A DNA stretch of 64,000 bases. Source: Chromatiales bacterium. Its GTDB lineage: Bacteria > Pseudomonadota > Gammaproteobacteria > Chromatiales > Chromatiaceae. The DNA is taken from the NCBI GenBank assembly GCA_028280505.1, contig JANQLO010000048.1, forward strand, positions 62,001-126,000, read 5' to 3'. The position numbers and the translations under genes were made by a program. Below are positions 27,630 through 36,504 of the stretch, one piece after another; positions within the stretch are counted from its first letter, which is position 1, and every line of letters starts with the position of its first letter. The notes under the pieces are model-generated. The model was not told the DNA's origin. It ran no database searches and saw only the letters and a program-made list of their open reading frames with translations.

Positions 27630-27942
27630 GTGACACAAAGAAGTTTGAACCAAGCCGCGCATTATACAGGCCGGGCCGGCGCCGATGGTTTGGCATCCCC
27701 AACTGGCAAAAAGCAAATAAATCCCAACGTGTACGTTATAAACAGCTTTGAAGACACCTTGGGCCGGCACTGTGTTTAGATTGCCGCGGCCCTCTAGATC
27801 GGGCCCGAACATGCAGCTTGATGCCCCGTAGCCGCTTCGATTCAGATCGTGTAGTGCCAACTCCGATCGAAAATCGGCGACAAGGGCACGCAAGCTGCCG
27901 AGTATTGCTGTGCAATAAACGCCTTAATTGGAGGAAACACGA
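27630..27942. promoter_or_regulatory. Divergent metH / SCP2-like promoter region
   Basis: 313 bases without a gene. On the minus strand a perfect TATAAT at 27666-27661 stands 31 bases before the metH ATG and could be its -10; no good -35 is seen at the usual distance. A small hairpin CCGAT-cgaaa-ATCGG lies at 27863-27877. I looked for cobalamin-box and SAH-riboswitch features and saw none. Confidence 0.35.
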
Positions 27943-28347
27943 ATGGCAGAACTCTTTTCCGCAGATTGGATGAACAGTTTGAAAGACGCATGGAACGCGG
28001 ACCCGGAAGTCAAGGACAAACTGGCCGAAATCGGCTTCAACTCCGTGATCACCTGCGGATTCAAGAACGAAGATCAACCACGTGGTGTTTTTGTCGTCGA
28101 AAACGGCGAGTGCATACGTGCCGGCGACTACGACGGCAGCACGCCGGACTGGGATATGCGAGCAGATCGCGACAACTGGATGAAGTGGGCCTCCGAAGGT
28201 ATCGGCATGGCTGGGCTGGGCACCGCCTTTGCGATGGGCAAGCTCAAGTTCCTCAGCGGCGACTTCAAGGGCATGATCAAAGACCCGCGTATGGCCGGCC
28301 CCTTCGTGAAAAGCTTTGCGCTGATGAAGCAGTTGGATACTCAATAA
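27943..28347 (+). CDS. SCP2 sterol-binding-domain-like small protein
   Basis: 134 residues from the ATG at 27943, preceded by GGAGG with an 8-base spacer; an in-frame ATG-less extension begins at 27928. It is soluble and acidic. The pattern ADWMNSLKDAWNADPEVKDKLAEIGFNSVITCGF, broken by short loops, and the final KFLSGDFKGMIKDPRMAGPFVKSF resemble small SCP2-like proteins of proteobacteria, which have a hydrophobic ligand pocket. Ligand and pathway are unknown. It is transcribed alone and ends at a strong terminator shared with the convergent endonuclease gene. Confidence 0.65.
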   Translation: MAELFSADWMNSLKDAWNADPEVKDKLAEIGFNSVITCGFKNEDQPRGVFVVENGECIRAGDYDGSTPDWDMRADRDNWMKWASEGIGMAGLGTAFAMGKLKFLSGDFKGMIKDPRMAGPFVKSFALMKQLDTQ

Positions 28348-28365
28348 GGCACCGTACAGCAATGT

Positions 28366-28393
28366 AAAAACCGGGCCACGCGCCCGGTTTTTT
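28366..28393. terminator. Bidirectional intrinsic terminator, SCP2-like / endonuclease
   Basis: Stem AACCGGGC (28369-28376) with GCCCGGTT (28382-28389), loop CACGC, preceded by a run of A and followed by six T residues. It lies between two convergent genes. Confidence 0.9.
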
Positions 28394-28407
28394 CGTTCTT
28401 AAGCCGC

Positions 28408-29007
28408 TCAATCGATCCAAGGATTGGGATTGCCCTGCACACGCGCGATCGCACGGTTGCGCCGGCGCTCATGTTCATCGACAGGATCTTCCCGGTGCCA
28501 TCGTTCCAATAAACGGCGCTGTCGCGCATAGATTTCCAATTCATAGCGATCGGCCATGTACAACATGGCACGCGCAATATCTCCACGTACCGCCGGTCTT
28601 GGCTCGACCGCCCTGGCCCGGTGATCGATCTCGATATCGCAGCTGCGTTCGAGCCACCGCTCGCCCCTGATCTCGCGATAGGGATAGGCGCCGCGCGCCT
28701 TGTTCAAGTCTTTACGTGCCGGATACATATTGTGCATATCCGATTCGATGCGGTTGAAATGCTCGCTGTTGCGCCGACATCGCTGCCGGTCCCCACAGCG
28801 CAGCGCGCGGGTCACCCAGGCCATCGGGTACACATGCTCGATGTTGTATCGCCGATCGCGCGCTTGAAAGGGCACGCCGCAATACAGTCCCTCGCCGCCA
28901 CTCGGGTAGAGCGCGCGCCAGAACAACGGGATGGTATCGAGGTAGTTATCCGTACCCGACCAGGTCAATCCGGGGTACAACAACAATACAAATATGACGC
29001 GCTTCAC
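28408..29007 (-). CDS. Secreted endonuclease I family nuclease
   Basis: 199 residues from the GTG at 29007, chosen because AGGAG precedes it by 5 bases and it opens a signal peptide (VKRVIFVLLLYPGLTWSG); an upstream extension to 29148 looks non-coding. The endonuclease I signature is clear: YNIEHVYPMAW with the catalytic His and Asn/Glu neighbourhood, SDMHNMYPA, and DIARAMLYMADRY. Such enzymes are periplasmic or secreted, magnesium-dependent, sequence-independent DNases. Its 5' end lies 71 bases from the divergent Sel1-like gene. Confidence 0.88.
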   Translation of the reverse strand: MKRVIFVLLLYPGLTWSGTDNYLDTIPLFWRALYPSGGEGLYCGVPFQARDRRYNIEHVYPMAWVTRALRCGDRQRCRRNSEHFNRIESDMHNMYPARKDLNKARGAYPYREIRGERWLERSCDIEIDHRARAVEPRPAVRGDIARAMLYMADRYELEIYARQRRLLERWHREDPVDEHERRRNRAIARVQGNPNPWID

Positions 29008-29078
29008 GTCGTCTCCTTTCAAGTCGCGACCGAGTTCGGGATAATCCCTCCAACAAATGAAGATGGAAAGTCGCCGCC

Positions 29079-29750
29079 GTGCCGAACGACGAACCCCTGG
29101 TTGATTCCGAACTCGCCGATACAGCGCCCCAGCGCCGTAGCGGGCCATGGAAACTCATTGTCATCGTTATCCTTTTGACTGCTGTCGGAGTCTGGCTGGT
29201 GCCCGGTGAATCACCGGATCGGGCGCCCGACACCGCTCAACCCGACAGCGTCGACTCGGAAGAACAGCCACCCAGCCTGCTGGAAACACCACCACCGAAG
29301 CGCGATGACGCGATCGCCGTTGACGAACAGACATCCGCGGCAACCGAAACGGTCGGCGACGACCGCCCGGGTGCCAAGGCACGTACCCTGATCGCGGAAA
29401 TGCGCGCCTCGGGGCAAATCGATACACAGAAGGTGTTCGACGCTGCCGAGGCGGCACAGGCCAACGGCGAATTGACGGACGCCTACCTACTGTACTTTTT
29501 TGCTGCCCGTGAAGGACACGCTCGCGCCGCATTGACTCTTGGGCGGCAAGCGGACCCGCAAAGCCACAACCCGGACAGCAGCGTATTCGAAACCCCGGAT
29601 CTCAACCAGGCCCACAAGTGGTATCAGCTCGCGGCACAAAACGGCAACGATGAAGGCAGGCAACAGCTCTCCGCATTGCGTACGCGGGTCGAACAACGGG
29701 CCGCTGCCGGTGATCCCGAGGCTCAACGCATCTCGCTGTTATGGCAATGA
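29079..29750 (+). CDS. Single-pass membrane protein with Sel1-like repeats
   Basis: 223 residues from a GTG at 29079. A short cytoplasmic N-terminus precedes one membrane helix (WKLIVIVILLTAVGVWLV, about 24-41), a Pro/Asp-rich linker and a helical C-terminus with Sel1-type repeats, AYLLYFFAAREGHARAALTLG and AHKWYQLAAQNGNDEG. Sel1 repeats mediate protein contacts, often in envelope assemblies. The 3' end overlaps the vWA gene by 10 bases, so it is the first gene of a likely operon. No function can be assigned. Confidence 0.65.
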   Translation: MPNDEPLVDSELADTAPQRRSGPWKLIVIVILLTAVGVWLVPGESPDRAPDTAQPDSVDSEEQPPSLLETPPPKRDDAIAVDEQTSAATETVGDDRPGAKARTLIAEMRASGQIDTQKVFDAAEAAQANGELTDAYLLYFFAAREGHARAALTLGRQADPQSHNPDSSVFETPDLNQAHKWYQLAAQNGNDEGRQQLSALRTRVEQRAAAGDPEAQRISLLWQ

Positions 29751-31789
29751 CAATGAAACCCTCCATACGCATTACACCGCGCGCACTGCTGACGCTCGCA
29801 CTGCTGCTATCGACCTTGATCGCAACGGCCGAACAACCCCTACTGATCCCCGGAAAGCAGGCCCTTTACCAACGCGTACTGGCTGTGCCGGGCCAACATC
29901 TTCATGACGCACCAAACGGCACGCCCGGCCAGGCCGTCACTCCGTTCACCGCCTTTTATGTCTATGCACGTCGCACCGGCAATGACGGTCAATGGCTGAA
30001 AGTCGGCACCGACCGTCACGGCGGCGGCAACGGCTGGCTGCCCAAGACCGGTACTATCGAATGGACCCAGGGACTCACCGTAGCTTTCCGCGAGGCCATC
30101 GGGCGCGACCGCGTGTTGTTGTTCGGCGATGCCCAATCGGCGCGTGAATTGGCGAGGGATCGTGATCTGAAACGCTACGACGCCTTGTACAGCGCGGCCC
30201 TGGCCGGCGAGGAAGACAACGACTCGCCGGTAGTCGCGATCCAGCCGGCAGGCAAACTCGACATCCGTGAAGACTTCTATCTGGTGCCGATATTGCGCCA
30301 CGAGGACATCTTCTTGGGCAGCGAGCAAGCACGTCTGCTGCAGGTCTCGAGCGTGCCTCTGCGTGATCAACCGGTCGAGGCCGCCAAATCGCCAATCAAG
30401 GCAAGCACACCGACCGAGCCAAGCACATCACCTCAACCCGATGACAATGGCTACCGCGCCGGTCTGGTTTTCGCCATCGACGCCACGTTGTCGATGGATC
30501 CCTACATCGAACGCACCCGCGAGGCCGTGATGAAAATCTACGATGCCCTCGCCGAAGCCACATTGCTGGGCAACGTCAACTTCGGACTGGTCGCCTTTCG
30601 GGATTCACCACGGGCCGTACCCGACCTGGAGTACCTCACACGAACCTATGTCACGTTGGAACAGGGGCGCAATCCCGATGTGTTCGTCTCCCGGGTGAAC
30701 GGACTATCGGCAGCCACCATATCCAGTCAGGACTTCGTCGAGGACGCCTATGCAGGCGTGAAACAGGCGCTGGACGATATGGACTGGACGCCACATGCCG
30801 CACGTTATCTGGTTCTGGTGACCGACGCCGGACCGCGCACCGCGACGGACCCCTTATCGGCGACCGGCCTCGACGCCCGGGCCCTGCGCCGTATGGCGCA
30901 AGAAAAAGGCGTCGCGATCTTCGTGCTCCATCTGTTGACGGATTCCAGCAAGGCCGACCATCAAAACGCCGCAACAGCCTATCGCGAACTGGCCAAATTC
31001 CCCGGCATCGGCAGTCTTTACTATGCCGTACCGACCGGCGACGTCGACGAATTCGGTCAGGTGCTCGACACCTTGGCCGGTCAGATCACCATGCAGGTAC
31101 AGATGGCCGCCGCGTCACAGCCACCGACGCCACCGCCCGTTCAAACCGCACCCGAACCCGAATCCAAACCGATTGTCGAACCGGCAAACCCCCAGCTCGC
31201 CGCATTGCAGGACAAAGTCGCCAAACTGGGTTATGCCCTGCGCATGCGTTATCTGCAACGCGGCACGGATGGCAACATACCCAAGGTCTTCAACGCTTGG
31301 TTGCTCGATCGTGACATCCGTGATCCCGAACAACGCACCTTGGACGTCCAGGTACTCCTGACCCGCGATCAATTGTCGGATCTGCACGACATCCTCAGAG
31401 ACGTCTTGCAGACGGCTGAAGAAGGCCTGTTATCGCCGCAGAACTTTCTCAACGAGTTAAAGAGTCTGGCGGCAACCATCGCGCGTGACCCGGAACAACT
31501 CGGCACTACGACGGCAACCACTGCCGGTGAGGGCAACAGTCTGTCCGACCTGGGTTTCATGCGGGAATACATCGAAGATCTGCCGTACACCGGCGAGGTC
31601 ATGAACCTCTCGCTCGACGACTGGGAAGCTTGGCCGGCACGTCGGCAGATCGAGTTCCTGCACCGCCTGGAAAACAAGATCAGCTACTATCGCGCGCTAC
31701 ACGATCATACCGATCTTTGGGTCAGCCTCGATGGTGGTACCGTCGATGGCGATTCAGTATTCCCTGTGGCATTGGAGATGCTGCCCTAA
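29741..31789 (+). CDS. Secreted von Willebrand factor A domain protein
   Basis: 682 residues. A signal peptide lies near residues 12-30 (LLTLALLLSTLIATA), followed by a possible SH3-like segment (about 40-110). The vWA domain starts at GLVFAIDATLSM (about 242); its metal-site motif is DATLS, a DxTxS variant of MIDAS, and YLVLVTDAGPRTA marks the fourth strand. A Pro-rich linker (PPTPPPVQTAPEPESKP) leads to a helical C-terminal domain. The vWA part resembles that of the PpkA kinases found with secretion systems, but no kinase is present. Starts at 29741, 29747 and 29753 are all possible. Confidence 0.75.
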   Translation: MAMTMKPSIRITPRALLTLALLLSTLIATAEQPLLIPGKQALYQRVLAVPGQHLHDAPNGTPGQAVTPFTAFYVYARRTGNDGQWLKVGTDRHGGGNGWLPKTGTIEWTQGLTVAFREAIGRDRVLLFGDAQSARELARDRDLKRYDALYSAALAGEEDNDSPVVAIQPAGKLDIREDFYLVPILRHEDIFLGSEQARLLQVSSVPLRDQPVEAAKSPIKASTPTEPSTSPQPDDNGYRAGLVFAIDATLSMDPYIERTREAVMKIYDALAEATLLGNVNFGLVAFRDSPRAVPDLEYLTRTYVTLEQGRNPDVFVSRVNGLSAATISSQDFVEDAYAGVKQALDDMDWTPHAARYLVLVTDAGPRTATDPLSATGLDARALRRMAQEKGVAIFVLHLLTDSSKADHQNAATAYRELAKFPGIGSLYYAVPTGDVDEFGQVLDTLAGQITMQVQMAAASQPPTPPPVQTAPEPESKPIVEPANPQLAALQDKVAKLGYALRMRYLQRGTDGNIPKVFNAWLLDRDIRDPEQRTLDVQVLLTRDQLSDLHDILRDVLQTAEEGLLSPQNFLNELKSLAATIARDPEQLGTTTATTAGEGNSLSDLGFMREYIEDLPYTGEVMNLSLDDWEAWPARRQIEFLHRLENKISYYRALHDHTDLWVSLDGGTVDGDSVFPVALEMLP

Positions 31790-31968
31790 GGCCCCGCGTC
31801 GGCTGCGGCACCGGTAACGGCGGCACAGCCTGGCGTAGAGCATACCGCGCAAACGAACGCGTTCTGCAAAACGTTGACGGTCGATACATCCATAACAAAA
31901 AACGTCTATATCCGGCCCTGTGATCCAGGCAGAATAAGACCCTTGGATCCCGTGCACCGCAGTTATTC

Positions 31969-32730
31969 GTGAACAACGTTTTTCAATCGCGCAACAAAGC
32001 CAGAACCACCGTCTATCATCTGCGCGACGTGACCCGCGATCGCGCATCCGAGGGGGTGACTTTTCGCCTGCGCGTGCCGTCTTTGCAGATCGCGCAGGGC
32101 GAGAAAATCGCGCTGATCGGTGAATCCGGGTGCGGAAAGTCGACCCTGCTCGACATGCTCGCTTTCATTTCACAACCCAGTGATATCGCTTCCTTCCGCT
32201 TTCGGCCGGAGCAAGACAAAGATGCCATCGATATCACCAGACTGTGGAAGAAAAGGCAGATGAACAGGCTCAGCGAATTGCGCAAACGGCATATCGGTTA
32301 TGTCATGCAGACAGGTGGATTGCTGCCTTATCTCAGCGTGCGCGAGAACATCGCACTGTCACGTTCCGTACTGGGGCTGGGCAAGGACGACACGGTCGAG
32401 TCGTTGGCGCATGAACTGGGTATCGCCCGGCATCTCGACAAACTGCCCGAAACCCTATCGGTGGGCGAACGTCAGCGGGTCGCGATCGGCCGCGCGCTAT
32501 CGCATCAGCCGTCGATTGTTATCGCCGACGAGCCGACCGCGTCGGTCGACCCGTTCGCCGCGGAAAAAATCATGTCGCTGTTCATCGGTCTGGCCGAGGA
32601 ACGCAATATCACCGTGGTGGTCGCATCGCACGCTTGGCGCCATATCAAGCGCCTGGGCCTGCGCCGTCTCGCGCACCATACCCATCGTTCCAAAGACGGT
32701 CGCACGACCGAAACCGTGGTCAACGGGTAA
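31969..32730 (+). CDS. ABC transporter ATP-binding protein (MacB/LolD-like)
   Basis: 253 residues starting at a GTG. Walker A GESGCGKST (about 48-56), Q-loop VMQTGGLLPYLSV, signature LSVGERQRVAIGRAL and Walker B IVIADEPTAS are intact, so it should hydrolyse ATP. The region between Walker A and the Q-loop is longer than in LolD (FRPEQDKDAIDITRLWKKRQ). The cognate permease is probably the FtsX-type protein at 32936, although the 205-base gap between them is unusual. It lies 179 bases downstream of the vWA gene; that spacer shows no terminator. Confidence 0.88.
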   Translation: MNNVFQSRNKARTTVYHLRDVTRDRASEGVTFRLRVPSLQIAQGEKIALIGESGCGKSTLLDMLAFISQPSDIASFRFRPEQDKDAIDITRLWKKRQMNRLSELRKRHIGYVMQTGGLLPYLSVRENIALSRSVLGLGKDDTVESLAHELGIARHLDKLPETLSVGERQRVAIGRALSHQPSIVIADEPTASVDPFAAEKIMSLFIGLAEERNITVVVASHAWRHIKRLGLRRLAHHTHRSKDGRTTETVVNG

Positions 32731-32935
32731 GCCGTGTCCTATCCGGCTTATCCACATCATTTCCGCGCGTCAGCCAAGGTTGCCGGCAATGGTCGCCGCC
32801 CCCGGCAATCGGGGAAACCCCGCCATAGCGTGCGTGCCTTGGCGATAAGTCGAATACTACCTGCGGACCACACCTTGTCGCGACGTTTACCGTGGGCTCC
32901 AAAATCGTGCGAATTGGCCGGACAGGACACTAGGA

Positions 32936-34141
32936 ATGCGGTTGTTTAAGACACTTCGCCTGGCATCGCGCGACTATGGACATGAATGGCAGATGTCCGC
33001 CTGTTTCGTTCTCGCACTGGCCGCCGTGCTCGGCCCGATGTTGGTGTTGTTCGGGCTCAAGTTCGGCATCGTCGGCGGCATGCTGGACCAGTTGATCGAA
33101 AACCCCGAAAACCGCGAGATTCGACCGGTCAGCAGCGGGCGTTTCGACACGGAGTGGTTTGCCGCGATACGCCTGAGAGACGACGTCGCCTTTTTGGTGC
33201 CACGTACCCGCAGCATCGCCGCAACGGTGGAATTGAACAGCGACAAGGTCGGCCGCATCGTTCGTGCCGAACTCATCCCTTCCGGCATCGGCGATCCGCT
33301 GCTACCCGACGATGGCCCCATTCCGACCGGCGCCACACAGGTCGTGTTGTCGCAACAGGCCGCGAGCAAACTGAACGTCGTCGCCGGCGACACCGTCGAC
33401 GGCAGCGTTACCCGGCGCTTTCGCGGCAAACGGGAGCGTGTTCATCTCGCACTCACGGTCGCCGCGGTCGCCCCGGCATCGGCCTTCGCGCGCGACGGCG
33501 CCTTTGTCGATGTGCGTTTGGTCGAGGCCTTCGAAGATTACCGTGACGGGCGCGCGGTCTCGGCATTCGGCTGGGAAGGCACGATAAACGACGACCCTCG
33601 CAGCTACCCCGGCTTCCGCCTGTACGCACACTCCATCTATGATGTTGCCGCCCTTAGCCGGCACCTTGGAGAAATCGGTGTCGACGTGCGCAACCGGGCG
33701 GCCGATATCGAGCTGGTCATGCGTATGGACCGTAATCTTTCGGCTATCTACTGGGCCATCGCAATCATCGGTTTGGTTGGATTCTCACTGTCTTTGGGCG
33801 CCAGCCTGTGGGCGAACGTCGACCGAAAACGCAAGGATCTATCGGTTTTGCGCCTGGTCGGTTTTCGTACCGGCGACATCATGTGGTTCCCCGTTACCCA
33901 AGCGCTCTATACCGCCGTATTGGGGTGGTTATTGGCCACTGCCATCTATTTCGCGGCGGCCTATGCGATCAACGACATGCTGGCCGAGCAACTCGCAGCC
34001 GGGCAGCAGGTTTGCAAACTCCTACCTCAACACTTCGTGCTGGCACTGACATTGACCGTCGGCGCTGCGGTGATCGCCGCAGCGCTCGCCGGTTGGCGTT
34101 CGGCACGTATCGAACCGTCTGACGGCCTTCGCGAACTCTAG
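32936..34141 (+). CDS. FtsX-type ABC transporter permease
   Basis: 401 residues with four predicted membrane helices: one near residues 24-46, then a periplasmic domain of about 220 residues, then three at about 270-292, 322-345 and 368-390 around the FtsX motif RKDLSVLRLVGFRTGDIMW. This topology (one helix, exported domain, three helices) is that of MacB/LolCE permeases. It should pair with the ATPase at 31969. No membrane-fusion partner or outer-membrane protein is present, so a role in envelope lipid, protein or signalling work, rather than tripartite export, is more likely. Substrate unknown. Confidence 0.85.
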   Translation: MRLFKTLRLASRDYGHEWQMSACFVLALAAVLGPMLVLFGLKFGIVGGMLDQLIENPENREIRPVSSGRFDTEWFAAIRLRDDVAFLVPRTRSIAATVELNSDKVGRIVRAELIPSGIGDPLLPDDGPIPTGATQVVLSQQAASKLNVVAGDTVDGSVTRRFRGKRERVHLALTVAAVAPASAFARDGAFVDVRLVEAFEDYRDGRAVSAFGWEGTINDDPRSYPGFRLYAHSIYDVAALSRHLGEIGVDVRNRAADIELVMRMDRNLSAIYWAIAIIGLVGFSLSLGASLWANVDRKRKDLSVLRLVGFRTGDIMWFPVTQALYTAVLGWLLATAIYFAAAYAINDMLAEQLAAGQQVCKLLPQHFVLALTLTVGAAVIAAALAGWRSARIEPSDGLREL

Positions 34142-34241
34142 TGTCCTGTTAACAATCCGCCATTCAGGCTAGGTTCAGACAAACCGAACCAGACTCCTTC
34201 AAGGATCGAAACAGATCCGCTGATCTCAAGGAGCACTGAGC

Positions 34242-34487
34242 ATGAAACTACCCGCAATACTCGCCGCCGCGCTACTCGTCTTCGCGACAGGTGCATCGAG
34301 CAACGCCATGGCACATGGCAAAAAGTATTACGGCTACGGATACGGCGGGCACGGACACCATTACTACAAATCTTACCGACACTATAAACCGCGCCGTTAC
34401 TACCGCCACAAGAAACGCCATTACTACGGCAGCTATCGCTATCCCTCGCGCCACCGCTATGGGATCAAGCTGTATTACAGCAGATGA
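34242..34487 (+). CDS. Exported Tyr/His-rich mini-protein
   Basis: 81 residues from the ATG at 34242, which follows AGGAG by 8 bases. The signal peptide (MKLPAILAAALLVFATG plus SSNAMA) is followed by a mature part of about 57 residues made mostly of Tyr, His, Gly, Arg and Lys (for example GYGYGGHGHHYY and RRYYRHKKRHYYGSYRY). There is no known fold; such composition suggests a metal-binding, structural or globule-associated protein. It is unrelated in detail to the sulfur globule protein at 57378. It is transcribed alone and converges with the TAXI gene after 16 bases. Confidence 0.7.
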   Translation: MKLPAILAAALLVFATGASSNAMAHGKKYYGYGYGGHGHHYYKSYRHYKPRRYYRHKKRHYYGSYRYPSRHRYGIKLYYSR

Positions 34488-34503
34488 TCACGATACGGGT
34501 GCG

Positions 34504-35781
34504 TCACGAGCCCTTGCCGCGACGCACCAAATCAATGTGCTGGCGAAGATGGTAGAGCTGATCGGTGAACGACAGCGGCACCTTGACACGCTGGACCTCC
34601 GACTCGATACGATCGAGTTCGGCCTCCACCCAGGACTTGTCGCGCTCACCCATAGCCAAGCGGTGTTCCGCCTGTTCCAATTCGTCGTACCAACGGTAGA
34701 CGCGGGCGCGCATACGCCACGTATAAATTGGCGGCATAACCTTAAGCAACGGGAAAAGCAGCACCAATAGCGGCAGCAACATCACTTTCAACCGATCGAC
34801 CAAGGATGCGGCCCAGAACGGCAGAAACCGCTGCAATAATGGCGGCCCGTGTTCGTAATAGCGCTCCGCTTCCCTGTTCAACGGGAACGCCAGCAGACCC
34901 GGCATTGGAAACTCATCCTGGCTCTCGAACCACCCGCCGTCTCGATGTACTTCATTGGCCGCCTGCAATAACAAATCGATAACCGCCGGGTGCAAATCGG
35001 GATGACTGACCAGATTCGCCGCCGGCGCCAACAGGCGCTTCGGGGCATCGGGGATGTTAGCTGCGAGATCGACGGCACCCTCGGGCAACAACAGGCTGTT
35101 TAGGAAGCGATGGCGCCGGGTGTAGGCATCGGCACGTGCAACATCGAACAAAGTGACATCGGCATCGCGCAATAAAAGCTGCACCAACTCATTCTGCGCC
35201 GACGTCACCAGGAAAACCGCGTCGATCTCACCGGCACGTAATGCGTCAACCGCTACCCGACCACCGAGATCAAGCCACTCCGGATTCTCGGCAACACCAT
35301 TTTCACGCAACAATCTCGTCACCAAGGCCCGAGTGCCCGAACCCTCGGGCCCTATCGCAATCCGATGGCCACCGAGTCCACGTAACTGACGTAGCGGGAG
35401 ATCGCTGCGATGAAACAACCACAGGGGTTCGTAATAAACGCTACCGAGCGACTCCAGACCGGCCGAATCGCCGGGCGAATCGTCCACGCCCCCCTGCACC
35501 AAGGCCAACGCCACCTCACCCGAACGCAGCAATGCGAGATTTTCGATCGAACCAGCGCTTTGACGCAGCTCCAGTTCGATACCCTCACGTGCCAGAAATG
35601 CGGCGTAACGCTTGGCAAACGCATGGTAGGCCCCATCCGCTGCACCGGTCGCCATGACGACCCGATCGGGGGGAGCCGGCTTGATGAACTGCAGCGCCAA
35701 TAGAAAAGCGGCGACCACCAGGAGCGCGGCCGGGCCGTAGATGGCAAGCTGATGCTTCACCGGATTACGATCGCTTGGCAT
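34504..35781 (-). CDS. Membrane-anchored TAXI-family solute-binding protein
   Basis: 425 residues. An N-terminal helix (AIYGPAALLVVAAFLLAL) anchors a TAXI-type periplasmic binding domain (MATGAADGAYHAFAKRYA, IGPEGSGTRALVTRLL, AVDALRAGEIDAVFLV). A C-terminal helix (RLKVMLLPLLVLLFPLLKVM, about 336-355) is followed by a cytoplasmic coiled-coil tail of about 65 residues. No TRAP permease is nearby. This two-helix form is probably a sensor or scaffold rather than a free binding protein, which is inference. It is the last gene of the PqqD/HprK-type operon, 30 bases after the HAD gene. Confidence 0.8.
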   Translation of the reverse strand: MPSDRNPVKHQLAIYGPAALLVVAAFLLALQFIKPAPPDRVVMATGAADGAYHAFAKRYAAFLAREGIELELRQSAGSIENLALLRSGEVALALVQGGVDDSPGDSAGLESLGSVYYEPLWLFHRSDLPLRQLRGLGGHRIAIGPEGSGTRALVTRLLRENGVAENPEWLDLGGRVAVDALRAGEIDAVFLVTSAQNELVQLLLRDADVTLFDVARADAYTRRHRFLNSLLLPEGAVDLAANIPDAPKRLLAPAANLVSHPDLHPAVIDLLLQAANEVHRDGGWFESQDEFPMPGLLAFPLNREAERYYEHGPPLLQRFLPFWAASLVDRLKVMLLPLLVLLFPLLKVMPPIYTWRMRARVYRWYDELEQAEHRLAMGERDKSWVEAELDRIESEVQRVKVPLSFTDQLYHLRQHIDLVRRGKGS

Positions 35782-35811
35782 GTTCGAATTCCATTATCTT
35801 AGGGCCCAATG

Positions 35812-36501
35812 CTACCCGATCAGGTAGTCCACCAACTCGGCAATATCACTGACCTCGAGATCGGCCGGAATGAGATCGGTCGGCCACGCTGCCCGACGCC
35901 GGTTTACCCAAACCGTTTTCAAACCGATCGTTTGCGCCGCAGCGACGTCCCTGACGGGATCGTCACCGACGTGCAAAAAGGCATCCAGCGGAATACCGCT
36001 ACGCGCGCTGGCGGCATGAAAAATCGCCGGATCGGGTTTAGCCGCACCAACCTCGGCGGCGGTCAGAGAATGATGGAAGCTCGCACGCAGCGGCGTCTCG
36101 GTGATTTGCGAATTGCCATTGGTGACCGAAACAAGACGATAATGCGGACGCAGCCGATCGAGACCGGATATCACCTCGGCATAAGGCCTTACCCGATTAC
36201 GGGCAATACGAAAAACATCGCATGCCGCTTCGGCGACTGACGCCGGGTACCCCTCCGCAGCCAGCAGCTCGACCAAAGAGCGCAGACGCACCACGGTCAG
36301 ATCGTGGGCAATCTCGGCATGCCTTCGCGCCAAAGCCAAGCGGTGTTCGCGCAATTCGTCAGCTGTACGACGTTCGGTCAGACGCGGCGCCTCCCGTGCC
36401 AGCCAGGCATAACATTCGGCTTCCGCGGCCCGGATCACCGGATGACAAGGCCATAGCGTATCGTCGAGGTCGAACGAGATCAGCCGGATGCTCTTGAACA
36501 T
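35812..36501 (-). CDS. HAD-family phosphatase, YigB-like
   Basis: 229 residues. The HAD motifs are FDLDDTLW (nucleophile D11 and D13 approximately), SVTNGN (motif II), a motif III lysine in GAAKPDPAIF and HVGDDPVRDVAAA (motif IV). A helical cap follows motif I, as in subfamily IA proteins such as YigB, an FMN phosphatase. It starts 3 bases after the nucleotidyltransferase stops, so it belongs to the same transcript. Whether it acts on FMN or on a product of that operon is not clear. Confidence 0.85.
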   Translation of the reverse strand: MFKSIRLISFDLDDTLWPCHPVIRAAEAECYAWLAREAPRLTERRTADELREHRLALARRHAEIAHDLTVVRLRSLVELLAAEGYPASVAEAACDVFRIARNRVRPYAEVISGLDRLRPHYRLVSVTNGNSQITETPLRASFHHSLTAAEVGAAKPDPAIFHAASARSGIPLDAFLHVGDDPVRDVAAAQTIGLKTVWVNRRRAAWPTDLIPADLEVSDIAELVDYLIG

Positions 36502-36504
36502 CGT

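Noticed and set aside
27630..27900. Possible cobalamin or SAH riboswitch before metH
   Set aside because: I saw no B12-box-like or SAH-riboswitch core sequence, and a TATAAT only 31 bases from the start would leave too short a leader.
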